Of a stretch of DNA of 64,000 nt, positions 41,150-49,626 are shown piece by piece. The position numbers and the translations under genes were made by a program. Position 1 is the stretch's first letter. The number at the start of each line of letters is the position of its first letter. Under the pieces are notes generated by a model. It was not told the DNA's origin. It was given only the letters and a program-made list of their open reading frames with translations, and did not search any database. This DNA is from Shinella sp. PSBB067 (GTDB lineage Bacteria; Pseudomonadota; Alphaproteobacteria; Rhizobiales; Rhizobiaceae), in contig NZ_CP069304.1 in NCBI RefSeq assembly GCF_016839145.1, positions 372,001-436,000 on the forward strand, written 5' to 3'.

Positions 41150-42016
41150 TTATCCTCGCTCACCCCGCAGGTCTTCCTCGATTCTTGACACATTCTGCAT
41201 CATCTTCTCGTTGCCGAACGCCAGGCAGTGGAACAGCACCTCGTTGAACATGATCTCCAGCGCGCGTGTCATCACGGCGTCCGCGCCGAACAGGTTGATC
41301 CCCGGCGGGGTGATGATCGGGATGTCGGCAATGGCTTCCAGCGGGGAGGTGGAGACGCCGAGGACGGCGGCGAGGGTGGCGCCGCGCGTCCTGGCGATCT
41401 GGGCGGCGTGCAGCGTCGGCCGCGTCCGGCCGGAATAGGAAATGGCAATCGCCAGATCGCCCGGCTCCATCAGGGACGCGCCGGCGATCTGGTTGTGATG
41501 GTCCTCGGAGAACGCGATGCGTATGCCGAGACGCATCAGGCGCTGATGCAGGTCCAGTGCCACGACCGCCGAGGCGCCGACGCCGAAGACCTGCACGCTG
41601 CGCGCGTCGCGGACGGCGTTGACGAGCCGGTCGAGCTCCGTGGAATGGGACAGGAGATCGGCAAAGCGCAGGGCCCGGACCGACGCGCTGTGAAACACCT
41701 TGTAGGCGATTTCCGCGAAACTGTCGGAATGGGCGATGGCGTCCGACACCACATGCGTCGAGACAGGTCCCTGCATGCTGCGGCTTTCCTGAAGCAGCGC
41801 CCGGCGCAACTCCTTGAGGCCGTTATATCCCAGGCGCTTGCAGAGCCGGTCGACGGTCGAGCGGCTCGTGCCCGTCCGTTCGGCGATGGCCGAGGAGGGC
41901 AGGCCCGCAACGTCATATTCGGCAATGCTCAGCAAGAGCTCGATGACGCGCTTTTCAGCGGCCGAAAACTCCATGCGCGAGACGCGGTGGAGCAGAGAAT
42001 CCCCTGTAGAGGTCAT
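41150..42016 (-). CDS. RpiR/MurR-family regulator (helix-turn-helix plus SIS domain)
   Basis: A 288-residue regulator of sugar catabolism. The N-terminal RpiR helix-turn-helix reads FSAAEKRVIELLLSIAEYDV, SSAIAERTGTSRSTVDRLCK RLGY. The C-terminal SIS (sugar isomerase) domain has VQVFGVGASAVVALDLHQRL, GDLAIAISYSGRTRPTLHAA and IPIITPPGINL, and would bind a phosphosugar. It is divergent from a sugar ABC operon with a ROK kinase and aldolase, so it most likely represses that operon until the phosphorylated sugar appears. A GAGGATAAA ribosome-binding site precedes the start. Confidence 0.9.
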   Translation of the reverse strand: MTSTGDSLLHRVSRMEFSAAEKRVIELLLSIAEYDVAGLPSSAIAERTGTSRSTVDRLCKRLGYNGLKELRRALLQESRSMQGPVSTHVVSDAIAHSDSFAEIAYKVFHSASVRALRFADLLSHSTELDRLVNAVRDARSVQVFGVGASAVVALDLHQRLMRLGIRIAFSEDHHNQIAGASLMEPGDLAIAISYSGRTRPTLHAAQIARTRGATLAAVLGVSTSPLEAIADIPIITPPGINLFGADAVMTRALEIMFNEVLFHCLAFGNEKMMQNVSRIEEDLRGERG

Positions 42017-42045
42017 TTTATCCTCGATTTTGACGCATTATGCTT

Positions 42046-42085
42046 CATAAATTGCACAAAAAAACATTTTGCGAAACATAAATTG
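42046..42085. promoter_or_regulatory. Direct repeats CATAAATTG, candidate RpiR-regulator sites
   Basis: CATAAATTG occurs at 42046-42054 and again at 42077-42085, 31 bases apart, which is about three turns of the helix. The region between the divergent regulator and sugar operon is conspicuously AT-rich. Sites on one face of the helix would suit cooperative binding of a dimeric or tetrameric regulator. Confidence 0.45.
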
Positions 42086-42145
42086 TCATGTAGGCAAAAG
42101 ACGGAGGACGGCTCGGGAGTGAGGCCGTCAGCAACGGAGGAAATC

Positions 42146-43411
42146 ATGAATTTCATCAGGAAATCCGCATATATTGCCGCATTGTCTGCTGCGACCGTCC
42201 TGTCGGCATCGTCCATGGCCGCCGCCGTCGAGCTGACCTTCTGGCACCACACCTATCCGCCGGCACGCGAATTCATCGAGAAGAAGGCCGCCGAATTCAC
42301 CGCGCAGCATCCCGACATCACGATCAAGCTGCATGACGACCCGCATGGCGACTATGAGGTCAAGCTGCTCGCCGCGATCGCCGCCGGCAACGCGCCGGAC
42401 ATCGTCAACGTTCTCGACTACCTCTTCCCGCAATATGCCGGCCGCGGCATTCTGGCCGAAGTCGACAATGCCGCGTTCGGCGTGAAGGACGCCGCCGAGC
42501 TCGAGGCGCTGTATCAGCCCCAGGCCCTCTCCGGCCTGACGATCAACGGCAAGGTCTACGGCGTTCCGGAAGAGTTCAACACGCTGGCGCTCTTCATCAA
42601 CAAGGCGCATTTCAAGGAGATCGGCCTCGATGCGGAAGATCAGGCGAACTGGCCGAAAAGCTGGAACGACCTGCTGGACGTTTCGGCAAAGCTGACGAAG
42701 GAGGACGGCTCGCGCCTCGGCTTCAACTGGGTCTGGAACCTCGATCCCTACTGGTATGCCCAGCAATACTGGCCGATCCTCCAGCAATATGGCTGCGATG
42801 TCGTGGATGCGAACGGCAAGGCGACGATCAATTCGGATGCCTGCGTCAAGGCCTTCACCGAAACGTGGCAGGCGCTGATCGACAAGAAGATCGGCGGGCC
42901 GACCATGGCGACCGTCAATCCGGTCAACGCGCTGCAGGACTTCAGCGAAGGCCGCCAGTCCATGGCGATCGCCGGCATCTGGGCGCCGCCGCTGTTCTCC
43001 GACGAGGTCAAGGAGCAATATGTCGTCGCCCCGCTTCCGCAGCTCGACGCCGCCAATCCGAAGACGCTCCTGAACTCCTATGCGCTGGCCGTCACGGAAG
43101 GTTCGAAGCACAAGAAGGAAGCCTTCGAGTTCCTCAACTTCCTGACCTCCGACAGCGCGGGCTACCTCGCCGCCACGGGCTATGTCACGGGCCGCAAGGG
43201 CTGGGCCGAGAGCGAGACGGCGAAGAACACCCGCGGCGCGGCGATCTTCGCCGAAGGCCAGAAGCACGGTTCCTTCGTCTGGCGCTCCGAGACCTGGACG
43301 CAGGAAGGCAACGCGATCAAGGCCGCCATCGAGCAGTTCGCCCAGGGCGTCCCGGTGAAGGATGCGCTCGACCAGGCCGCGCAGGACATCGACAGCGTCC
43401 GGCAGAAGTAG
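42146..43411 (+). CDS. Carbohydrate ABC transporter substrate-binding protein (family 1)
   Basis: A 421-residue periplasmic sugar-binding protein. The signal peptide starts MNFIRKSAYIAALSAATVLS with cleavage near SMAAA-VE. The mature start VELTFWHHTYPPAREFIEKK and the segments APDIVNVLDYLFPQYAGRGI, YGVPEEFNTLALFINKAHF and FSEGRQSMAIAGIWAPPLF are of the MalE/UgpB type. AACGGAGGAAATC gives a strong ribosome-binding site. First gene of a seven-gene operon; the ligand is likely a mono- or disaccharide, given the kinase and aldolase downstream. Confidence 0.92.
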   Translation: MNFIRKSAYIAALSAATVLSASSMAAAVELTFWHHTYPPAREFIEKKAAEFTAQHPDITIKLHDDPHGDYEVKLLAAIAAGNAPDIVNVLDYLFPQYAGRGILAEVDNAAFGVKDAAELEALYQPQALSGLTINGKVYGVPEEFNTLALFINKAHFKEIGLDAEDQANWPKSWNDLLDVSAKLTKEDGSRLGFNWVWNLDPYWYAQQYWPILQQYGCDVVDANGKATINSDACVKAFTETWQALIDKKIGGPTMATVNPVNALQDFSEGRQSMAIAGIWAPPLFSDEVKEQYVVAPLPQLDAANPKTLLNSYALAVTEGSKHKKEAFEFLNFLTSDSAGYLAATGYVTGRKGWAESETAKNTRGAAIFAEGQKHGSFVWRSETWTQEGNAIKAAIEQFAQGVPVKDALDQAAQDIDSVRQK

Positions 43412-43422
43412 GGCCCGCAGCA

Positions 43423-44307
43423 ATGAAGATCGGACAGAGCCGTTTCCGGCAGAGCAACGTGACCGTCTGGGGCATCGTCTTCGCGTTGCCCGCCCTCGGC
43501 TACATCCTGCTGTTCCAGCTCTATCCGATCCTCTTTTCCTTCTACATCAGTCTCCACGACTACGATCTCCTGTCGGACCCGGTCTATGTCGGCTTCAAGC
43601 ACTTTGCCGCGCTGCCGCATGACCGGGCCTTCATGAGCTCGCTCTGGATCACCATCGCCTATGTCGCCTATACGGTCGTGCCTGTTCTGGGATTGTCGTT
43701 CGTGATGGCCTGGGCGCTGACGCAGGTGCGGACGTCCCGCGGGCTGTGGCGCACGCTCCTCTTCATCCCCTCGGTCATGCCGATCGTCTCGGTCGCGCTC
43801 GTCTGGAAGCTGATCTTCAACTTCAACGGACCGATGAACGACGCCGTCACCAGCCTCGGCGGCAGCCCGATCCCCTGGCTCAACAACAGCAATTATGCGC
43901 CGATCGCTCTCGTCATCATGAGCTGGTGGCACGCGGCGAGCTACTACATGATCATCTTCCTTGCCGGCTTCCTGGCGATCCCGCGCGATTATTACGAGGC
44001 GGCGTCGATAGACGGTGCGCGCGGCTTCCAGGTCCTGCGCTACATCACGCTTCCGGCGATGAAGCCGACCATCGCGCTGGCGGTCGTGCTGTCCACGGTC
44101 AACGGACTGAAGACCTTCGCCTTCCAGCAGATCGTCACCGACGGCGGGCCGGCCAATTCCACGCAGATCATGACCCTTCTGATCTACAAGACGTCGTTCA
44201 GCTATCTCGATATGGGCCGCGCCAGCGCCTATTCGGTCGTGCTTTTCGGCGGCATCCTCCTCGTCAGCCTCGTGCAGATCTGGCTTCTGAGGGACCGCAA
44301 TGCCTAG
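43423..44307 (+). CDS. Sugar ABC transporter permease (MalF/UgpA type)
   Basis: A 294-residue inner-membrane permease with six helices. The ATPase-contact EAA loop is present as YYEAASIDGARGFQVLRYIT LPAMKP. The N-terminus VWGIVFALPALGYILLFQLY PILFSFYISLHDY is the usual first helix. It overlaps the next permease by eight bases, as is common for the two channel halves. Confidence 0.93.
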   Translation: MKIGQSRFRQSNVTVWGIVFALPALGYILLFQLYPILFSFYISLHDYDLLSDPVYVGFKHFAALPHDRAFMSSLWITIAYVAYTVVPVLGLSFVMAWALTQVRTSRGLWRTLLFIPSVMPIVSVALVWKLIFNFNGPMNDAVTSLGGSPIPWLNNSNYAPIALVIMSWWHAASYYMIIFLAGFLAIPRDYYEAASIDGARGFQVLRYITLPAMKPTIALAVVLSTVNGLKTFAFQQIVTDGGPANSTQIMTLLIYKTSFSYLDMGRASAYSVVLFGGILLVSLVQIWLLRDRNA

Positions 44308-45118
44308 CTCCGCCTTCCAGCGCTACAGCGCCATCGCCATTCTCCTGCTCGGGGCCGTGCTCACGCTCTATCCCGTCGTGTGGATGGTGTCCTCCTCGCT
44401 CAAGGAAAGCCGGGAAATCTTCAGCACCGCGCTTTTCTCGATCGGATCGGCCGGGTTCAGGAACTATGTCTCGGCCTTCTCGCAGCGTCCGTTCTTCGTC
44501 TATCTCCTCAACTCGCTTCTCGCCTCGGGCATTTCCGTGATCCTGACGGTGCTTCTGAGCGCGCTTGCGGGCTACAGCTTCGCCAAGTTCCGTCATGGCC
44601 TCGCCCCCCTCTTCTGGATAATCGTGCTCGTTTCCGTGATGATCCCGCTCGAAGCCATCGTCATTCCGCTGTTCCTCGAAGTGCACGCCTTCGGCTGGAC
44701 CAATACCTATGCCGGCCTGATCCTCCCCACGGCCTTCAACGTGGTCGGCATCTTCATCTTCCGCCAGGCGATGGTGTCGATCCCCGACGCCTATATCGAG
44801 GCGGCGCGGATCGACGGCGCGAGCGAGCCGCGCATCCTTTTCTCGATCATCCTGCCGATGGTGCTGCCGACGGCCGGCGTGGTCGCCATCCTGACGTTCA
44901 ACCTGACCTGGAACAGCTATCTCTGGCCGCTGATCGTCGCCTCCGACGATACGCTGCGCACGCTTCCGCTCGGCATGGCCGCGTTCCAGGCCGGCTTCAA
45001 CACGCAGTACGGCGAGGTCATGGCGGTTTCCGTGTTCGGCGCCTTGCCCACCGCGATCTTCTTCCTCTGCCTCCAGCGGTATTTCGTCGAAGGCGCCGTC
45101 GCATCGGGTGTCAAATGA
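44300..45118 (+). CDS. Sugar ABC transporter permease (MalG/UgpE type)
   Basis: A 272-residue permease with six helices and the EAA loop YIEAARIDGASEPRILFSII LPMVLP. Other family stretches are TLYPVVWMVSSSLKESREIF and FRQAMVSIPD. It overlaps both neighbours (8 bases with the upstream permease, 4 bases with the ROK kinase gene), which shows tight translational coupling. Confidence 0.93.
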   Translation: MPSSAFQRYSAIAILLLGAVLTLYPVVWMVSSSLKESREIFSTALFSIGSAGFRNYVSAFSQRPFFVYLLNSLLASGISVILTVLLSALAGYSFAKFRHGLAPLFWIIVLVSVMIPLEAIVIPLFLEVHAFGWTNTYAGLILPTAFNVVGIFIFRQAMVSIPDAYIEAARIDGASEPRILFSIILPMVLPTAGVVAILTFNLTWNSYLWPLIVASDDTLRTLPLGMAAFQAGFNTQYGEVMAVSVFGALPTAIFFLCLQRYFVEGAVASGVK

Positions 45119-45915
45119 GATATGCGGTCGATCTCGGCGGCACCCATGTGCGTGTGGCGGCCGCGCAGTCCGGCTGCGAATGGCGCCACCAGCACCGCTC
45201 GCGCCGCGTGTCCGGAATGACGCCGGCCGACTTCGTCGCCCTGCTGTCCGACCTCATCGGCGAATGGGGCACCGGCCAGCCGAAGTCGATCGGCGTCTCG
45301 GTCGCCGCGGTGGTCGATGACGAGGGCTATCTCCTTGCCTCGGAAAACCTCGGCTGGAAGGACGTGCCGCTGCGCCGGATCCTGGCGGATGCCTTTTCCT
45401 GTCCCGTTCTCGTGGAGACCGACGTCTTCTGCGGCGCGGCCTATGAAACGCGGCTGGGTGCCGCGGCAGGCGCGACCTCCGCGCTCTATCTCGGCATCGG
45501 CACGGGCATCGGGCATGCGCTGATCCTCGATGGCCGCGTGTGGCGCGGTGCGCGACGCGGCGCGAACGCCTTCGGCCATATGATCGTCGATCCCTCCGGC
45601 GCGCGCTGCTATTGCGGCCATCGGGGGTGCCTTTGCACCGAGGCTTCCGGCCTCGCGCAGGCGGACAAGGCGGCGAGCGACGTGCCTCTTCAGCGTCTGG
45701 CGCTGTCCATCGGCAATGCCGTCACGCTTGTCGAGCCCGAATGCGTCATCCTTTCCGGCGGCGCCCTGAACCAGGCGTGGTTCGATCTCGACCGGCTCGC
45801 CGCGCTCATTCCGGCCTTCACCTATCCCGCAGCAAGCCAGCCGCGCCTGGTCCGCAGTTATGCGGCAGATCCGAACCTGTGCGGCGCCCTTTTACTATCG
45901 ATGGAGCAATCATGA
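45115..45915 (+). CDS. ROK-family sugar kinase
   Basis: A 266-residue kinase of the ROK family, which phosphorylates hexoses or amino sugars with ATP. The phosphate-binding motif AVDLGGTHVRVA is at the N-terminus. The catalytic-Asp region is VLVETDVFCGAAYETRLG, followed by LGIGTGIGHALILDG. The zinc-binding ROK signature GHMIVDPSGARCYCGHRGCL CTEASG is intact, with Cys-x-Cys-Gly-His-x-Gly-Cys. It is slightly short compared with ~300-residue relatives. Position in the operon suggests that it phosphorylates the imported sugar before the aldolase step. Confidence 0.9.
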   Translation: MRYAVDLGGTHVRVAAAQSGCEWRHQHRSRRVSGMTPADFVALLSDLIGEWGTGQPKSIGVSVAAVVDDEGYLLASENLGWKDVPLRRILADAFSCPVLVETDVFCGAAYETRLGAAAGATSALYLGIGTGIGHALILDGRVWRGARRGANAFGHMIVDPSGARCYCGHRGCLCTEASGLAQADKAASDVPLQRLALSIGNAVTLVEPECVILSGGALNQAWFDLDRLAALIPAFTYPAASQPRLVRSYAADPNLCGALLLSMEQS

Positions 45916-46757
45916 TCAGAGAAAGCGCAACCTACTGGATCAACAAGGCCTATCGCGAGGGCTGGGCCGTGGGCATGTTCAACGCCCATCACCTGGAGGC
46001 CGTTCAGGCGATCTCCAGCGCTGCCGAGAAGGCGAGGGCGCCGCTGATGCTCAGCACCACGATGGGCGGCCTCAAGCATGTCGGCCTCGATTATTTCATG
46101 GGCATGGCTGAAGCCGCGCGCGGCCGCACGTCCGTCCCGCTCATCCTCCATCTCGACCATGGAGCCGACTACGAGACGGTGCGGATGTGCATCGAGGCGG
46201 GCTTCGATTCCGTCATGATCGACGCGTCGAGCGCATCCTACGACGAGAATGTCGAACTTGTGCGCAAGGTCGTTGCGCTCGCGCGCCGCCACGGCGTCGG
46301 CGTCGAGGCGCAGATCGGCGAAACGCTGGCGGAAGAGGGCGACGAGGTCATCGAGCGCAAGACGACGGTCGAGGAGGCGGTGGCCTTCGTTCGCGACACC
46401 GGCGTCGATTATCTCGCCGTCTCGATCGGCAATACGCCCGGCGTTCTCGGCGACGGCGCGCCGATCGACGTGCCGCTGGTCGAGCAGCTTTCCGCCGCGC
46501 TCAAGATGCCGCTGGTGCTGCACGGGGGAACGAGCGTTCCCGCCGAGACGGTTTCCGCGGTGGTCAAGGCGGGCATCGCCAAGATCAACATCGACGCCGC
46601 CGTCAAGGGCGGCTTCCGCGAAGCGCTGATCAAGGCCTACAGCGTCGCCGACCCGGTGGTCGACACGCGCGAGCCGATGGCGGAGTCGCGCAGGTTCGCC
46701 GAGATCGCCGTCGACCGCCGCCTGCGGATGTTCGGCGCCAACGGACGCGCGGAGTAA
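45912..46757 (+). CDS. Class II fructose/tagatose-bisphosphate aldolase family protein
   Basis: A 281-residue zinc-dependent aldolase. The N-terminus GWAVGMFNAHHLEAVQAISS, the zinc-ligand motif LILHLDHGADYETVRMCIE, VEAQIGETLAEEGDEV, LAVSIGNTPGVLGDG and LHGGTSVPAETVSAVVKAGI AKINIDAAVK follow the family order. It is closer to the GatY/KbaY/IolJ-type proteins than to housekeeping FBA. It would cleave a ketose (bis)phosphate made from the imported sugar. It overlaps the kinase gene by four bases. Confidence 0.9.
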   Translation: MIRESATYWINKAYREGWAVGMFNAHHLEAVQAISSAAEKARAPLMLSTTMGGLKHVGLDYFMGMAEAARGRTSVPLILHLDHGADYETVRMCIEAGFDSVMIDASSASYDENVELVRKVVALARRHGVGVEAQIGETLAEEGDEVIERKTTVEEAVAFVRDTGVDYLAVSIGNTPGVLGDGAPIDVPLVEQLSAALKMPLVLHGGTSVPAETVSAVVKAGIAKINIDAAVKGGFREALIKAYSVADPVVDTREPMAESRRFAEIAVDRRLRMFGANGRAE

Positions 46758-46763
46758 AGAGCC

Positions 46764-47342
46764 ATGCCGGCAGCGCCTGCGTCCCAAGTCATCCTGCTCG
46801 TGGGCCTGCCCGGCGTCGGAAAGACGACGCTCGCCGATGCGCTGGCCCGGCGCATCGGTGCGGAGATTCTCAGCCGCGACAGGATCCGGGATGCGATCTT
46901 CCCGGATGTCTATCTCGACTATTCCCCCGATCAGAACCAGGTCGGGACGGATGCGCTGCTTTCCGTCCTGCAATATATCCTGCACCGTCACGATGGCGCC
47001 CGCCTGATCATCGACGGCAAGCCGTTTTCGCGTGCGCACGAGGTCCGCAGCATCGTCGCGCTGGCGGAGCAGCACCATGCGCGCGTCCATGTGGTGCATT
47101 GCGACGCGCCGCTCGATGTCATCAGCGAACGGCTGAAGAACGGCCTTTCCGATGCCTCGAACCTCAGGGCGCAGCGTACCCCGGAAAAGGCCGCGCGCAT
47201 CCATGGCGAATTCGAGCCGCTGGATATCCCGCACATCAGGGTCGACATGACGGGCGCGCTCGACGGCATCGTCGAAGAGATCGTCGCCTATATGGCGGAG
47301 GGCGGGAACGCCGTGCCGCTCAAGAAAGAAAGTGGAACCTGA
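46764..47342 (+). CDS. P-loop kinase (AAA_33 / shikimate-gluconate kinase-like)
   Basis: A 192-residue nucleotide-binding protein with Walker A VGLPGVGKTTLADALARRIG, a LSRDRIRDAIF segment typical of Zeta-toxin and gluconate-type kinases, LIIDGKPFSRAHEVRSIVAL as the Walker B region, and VHVVHCDAPLDVISERLKNG. It probably phosphorylates a sugar intermediate. Together with the ROK kinase it could supply the second phosphate expected by a bisphosphate aldolase. It overlaps the ATPase gene by one base. Confidence 0.82.
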   Translation: MPAAPASQVILLVGLPGVGKTTLADALARRIGAEILSRDRIRDAIFPDVYLDYSPDQNQVGTDALLSVLQYILHRHDGARLIIDGKPFSRAHEVRSIVALAEQHHARVHVVHCDAPLDVISERLKNGLSDASNLRAQRTPEKAARIHGEFEPLDIPHIRVDMTGALDGIVEEIVAYMAEGGNAVPLKKESGT

Positions 47343-48391
47343 TGGCCAGCGTAACCCTCTCCGACGTCCGCAAGCGGTTCGGCGACCTCGAAACCATCCA
47401 CGGTGTCTCGATTGATATCGCCGACGGCGAATTCGTGACCCTTGTCGGCCCGTCCGGATGCGGGAAGTCGACGCTGCTTCGGATGATCGCGGGGCTGGAA
47501 TCGGTGACGGGCGGCTCGGTCTCGATCGGCGGCAATGTCGTCAACGACGTCGCCCCGCGCGACCGCGACATCGCCATGGTCTTCCAGAGCTACGCGCTCT
47601 ATCCGCATATGACGGTCGCGGAGAATATGGGTTTCTCGCTGAAGCTGCGCGGATTGCCGAAGGACGAGATCGACAGGGCCGTTCGCTCGGCCGCCGCCAT
47701 TCTCGGCCTGGAGCCGCTTCTTGCGCGCTATCCGCGCGCGCTTTCCGGCGGCCAGCGCCAGCGCGTGGCCATGGGTCGCGCGATCGTCCGCAAGCCGGCG
47801 GTCTTCCTGTTCGACGAACCGCTGTCCAACCTCGATGCCAAGCTGCGCGTGCAGATGCGCCAGGAAATCAAGGACCTGCACCAGAGGCTCGGGACGACGT
47901 CCATCTATGTCACGCATGACCAGGTGGAGGCCATGACCATGGCCGACAAGATCGTCGTGCTGCGCAATGGCAGGATCGAGCAGGTCGGCCGCCCGCTCGA
48001 CCTCTACGACCGGCCCGTCAACCGGTTCGTCGCCGGCTTCATCGGCTCGCCGGCCATGAATTTCATACCTTGCAGGGTGTCGCAGGGGCAGTTCGTCGCC
48101 GGGGACGGAACCGTCCTTGCGCCGGCGACAGGCGCATTGGGAGCCTCGGGCGATATCGTCTTCGGCATCCGCCCGGAGCATATGGAGATCGATCCTGCCG
48201 GCATTCCGGCCCGTGTCCTTCTCGTCGAGCCGACGGGGTCGGAAACGGTATTGTCGCTGGAGATCGCCGGGGAACGCATCCTCGCCAGCATGCGCGAGCG
48301 AACGGCTGTCGATATCGGATCGACGGTCCACGTCTCCTTCCGGAAGGAGGCGTGGCATGTCTTCGATGCGAACGGGGTGCGGCTTGGATAG
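47342..48391 (+). CDS. Sugar ABC transporter ATPase (MalK/UgpC type)
   Basis: A 349-residue ATPase with Walker A GPSGCGKSTLLRMIAG, Q-loop MVFQSYALYPHMTVAENMGF, signature LSGGQRQRVAMGRAIVRKP, Walker B VFLFDEPLSNLDAKLRVQMR and YVTHDQVEAMTMADK. The C-terminal OB-fold (MOP-like) regulatory domain has FGIRPEHMEIDPAG and VEPTGSETVLSLEIAGER. It powers the two upstream permeases and closes the operon. Confidence 0.93.
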   Translation: MASVTLSDVRKRFGDLETIHGVSIDIADGEFVTLVGPSGCGKSTLLRMIAGLESVTGGSVSIGGNVVNDVAPRDRDIAMVFQSYALYPHMTVAENMGFSLKLRGLPKDEIDRAVRSAAAILGLEPLLARYPRALSGGQRQRVAMGRAIVRKPAVFLFDEPLSNLDAKLRVQMRQEIKDLHQRLGTTSIYVTHDQVEAMTMADKIVVLRNGRIEQVGRPLDLYDRPVNRFVAGFIGSPAMNFIPCRVSQGQFVAGDGTVLAPATGALGASGDIVFGIRPEHMEIDPAGIPARVLLVEPTGSETVLSLEIAGERILASMRERTAVDIGSTVHVSFRKEAWHVFDANGVRLG

Positions 48392-48423
48392 GGTGCCGGC
48401 GCGCGGCGATGCCGCGAGTCCAG

Positions 48424-49323
48424 TCAGGCGCCTTCGCGCTTCGTCCGCTCGGCGCTGGCCTTCGCCCTTTCGAGATGGCTTTTCATCAGATCGGCCGCGC
48501 GCGCACGGTCGCCCTCCTGGAGCGCGGTGATGATGCGCAGGTGCTCCTGGCACCATTCGCGCACGCGCCGCCCGTTGGTGTAGCTGGCGAATTCCAGCAG
48601 GCGGCGCAGGCGGTTCTGGTGCTGGATGGACTGGAGCAGGAAGGTGTTGCCGGAGCATTCCGCGATGGTCTCGTGGAAGCTGGCGTCGAGCTCGAAGAGC
48701 TGGCGCGCCGGCAGGCTGTTGAAATCCGGCCGGGCAAGGAGGTTCAAATGCTCCAGGCGGATATGTTCGAGCGCGGCAGGATGGGCCCGGAAACTCTCCA
48801 TCAGGATGCCCGACGGCTCGATGACGCAGCGGAATTCATAGCTGGCGTCCAGCGCGAACTTGTTGTCGAGGGTCGGCTGGAAGGTCCAGTTGCGCCCCGG
48901 GCCGCGCGTGATCAGCCCGTCGGCCATCAGGGCCGAGAGCGTCTTCTGCAGGACGTTGCGCTCGACCCCGTAGCGGCGGGAGATTTCCGCCTGCCCCACC
49001 GTCTCCCCGAGCTGGTGCGTCAGCCTGTCCTCGACGATGCGGGCATAGAGATCCTGCTGCGGCGAACTGGGGACCTCCACTTCCGTCCGGCCGAGCGCCT
49101 CGGCGCCGATCTTCATGAAGAAGCCCTTGTTCTTGCGGGCCTCCACCACGCCTCTTTCCGCCAGTAGCATCAATGCCGCGCGGATCGGCGTGCGGGAGAC
49201 CTGCAGCACGTCGGCAAGCTGCTGCTCGCGCAGGTGATAATCCACCTGGAAACGCGAGGCGCGCGCCAATTCGACGATGCGATTTGCGAGCAGGTAGCGG
49301 TTTTGACGGGGATTTTTGTCCAT
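48424..49323 (-). CDS. GntR-family regulator with two winged-helix domains and FCD-like effector domain
   Basis: A 299-residue regulator. The first GntR-type winged helix is at about 28-75 (YHLREQQLADVLQVSRTPIR, LMLLAERGVVEARKNKGFFM). A second winged-helix-like stretch is at about 105-140 (ETVGQAEISRRYGVERNVLQ, ALMADGLITRGPGRNWTF). The rest (about 150-299) is an FCD-type all-helical ligand domain with FELDASFHETIAECSGN. It faces the polar-amino-acid operon and probably represses it. The candidate operator overlapping that operon's promoter and a partial copy before its own gene suggest autoregulation. Confidence 0.9.
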   Translation of the reverse strand: MDKNPRQNRYLLANRIVELARASRFQVDYHLREQQLADVLQVSRTPIRAALMLLAERGVVEARKNKGFFMKIGAEALGRTEVEVPSSPQQDLYARIVEDRLTHQLGETVGQAEISRRYGVERNVLQKTLSALMADGLITRGPGRNWTFQPTLDNKFALDASYEFRCVIEPSGILMESFRAHPAALEHIRLEHLNLLARPDFNSLPARQLFELDASFHETIAECSGNTFLLQSIQHQNRLRRLLEFASYTNGRRVREWCQEHLRIITALQEGDRARAADLMKSHLERAKASAERTKREGA

Positions 49324-49334
49324 AGTCCGAAAGA

Positions 49335-49343
49335 AAATTGTAC
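49335..49343. promoter_or_regulatory. Candidate GntR half-site upstream of its own gene
   Basis: AAATTGTAC lies 12 bases outside the regulator's start codon and repeats exactly the left part of the palindrome at 49531-49546. This fits autoregulation, but a short word alone is weak proof. Confidence 0.35.
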
Positions 49344-49514
49344 TGTTATTTGCCTATCATACAGGCAACCTGTGCGTTTTTCAAACTTCTCGTTGCTGCT
49401 TCTGCACGATTTTGCACCGTAAAATAGGTGAAAAACGGCTGATTTTCAGGAAATTCCGTTTCACGGGCATGTCTTGCCGGCAAGTTCCCCGAACTATCTC
49501 CATCGCAATATGGG

Positions 49515-49546
49515 TTGACGGGGTGCCGGTCAAATTGTACAAGTTG
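49515..49546 (+). promoter_or_regulatory. Promoter with overlapping candidate GntR operator for the polar-amino-acid operon
   Basis: TTGACG (49515-49520) is a good -35 box, and 17 bases later TACAAG (49538-49543) is a fair -10 box. CAAATTGTACAAGTTG (49531-49546) is a 16-base palindrome with one mismatched pair centred on TTGTACAA, and covers the -10 box, so a bound repressor would block RNA polymerase. GntR/FCD regulators are known to favour TTGTA-TACAA-type sites. The remaining 80 bases up to the binding-protein start are AT-rich; the rest of the 300-base divergent region shows nothing else clear. Confidence 0.55.
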
Positions 49547-49626
49547 ATAAATTAAAAACAATAAGGCTCCATCAAGGGGCACGGTCTGCAAATTCGAATT
49601 CTGCAAACACGAATGGGGAACTCCGC

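Noticed and set aside
40798..41247. 149-codon plus-strand frame overlapping the urtE stop
   Set aside because: Composition is non-protein-like and it runs antisense into the RpiR gene; no ribosome-binding site.
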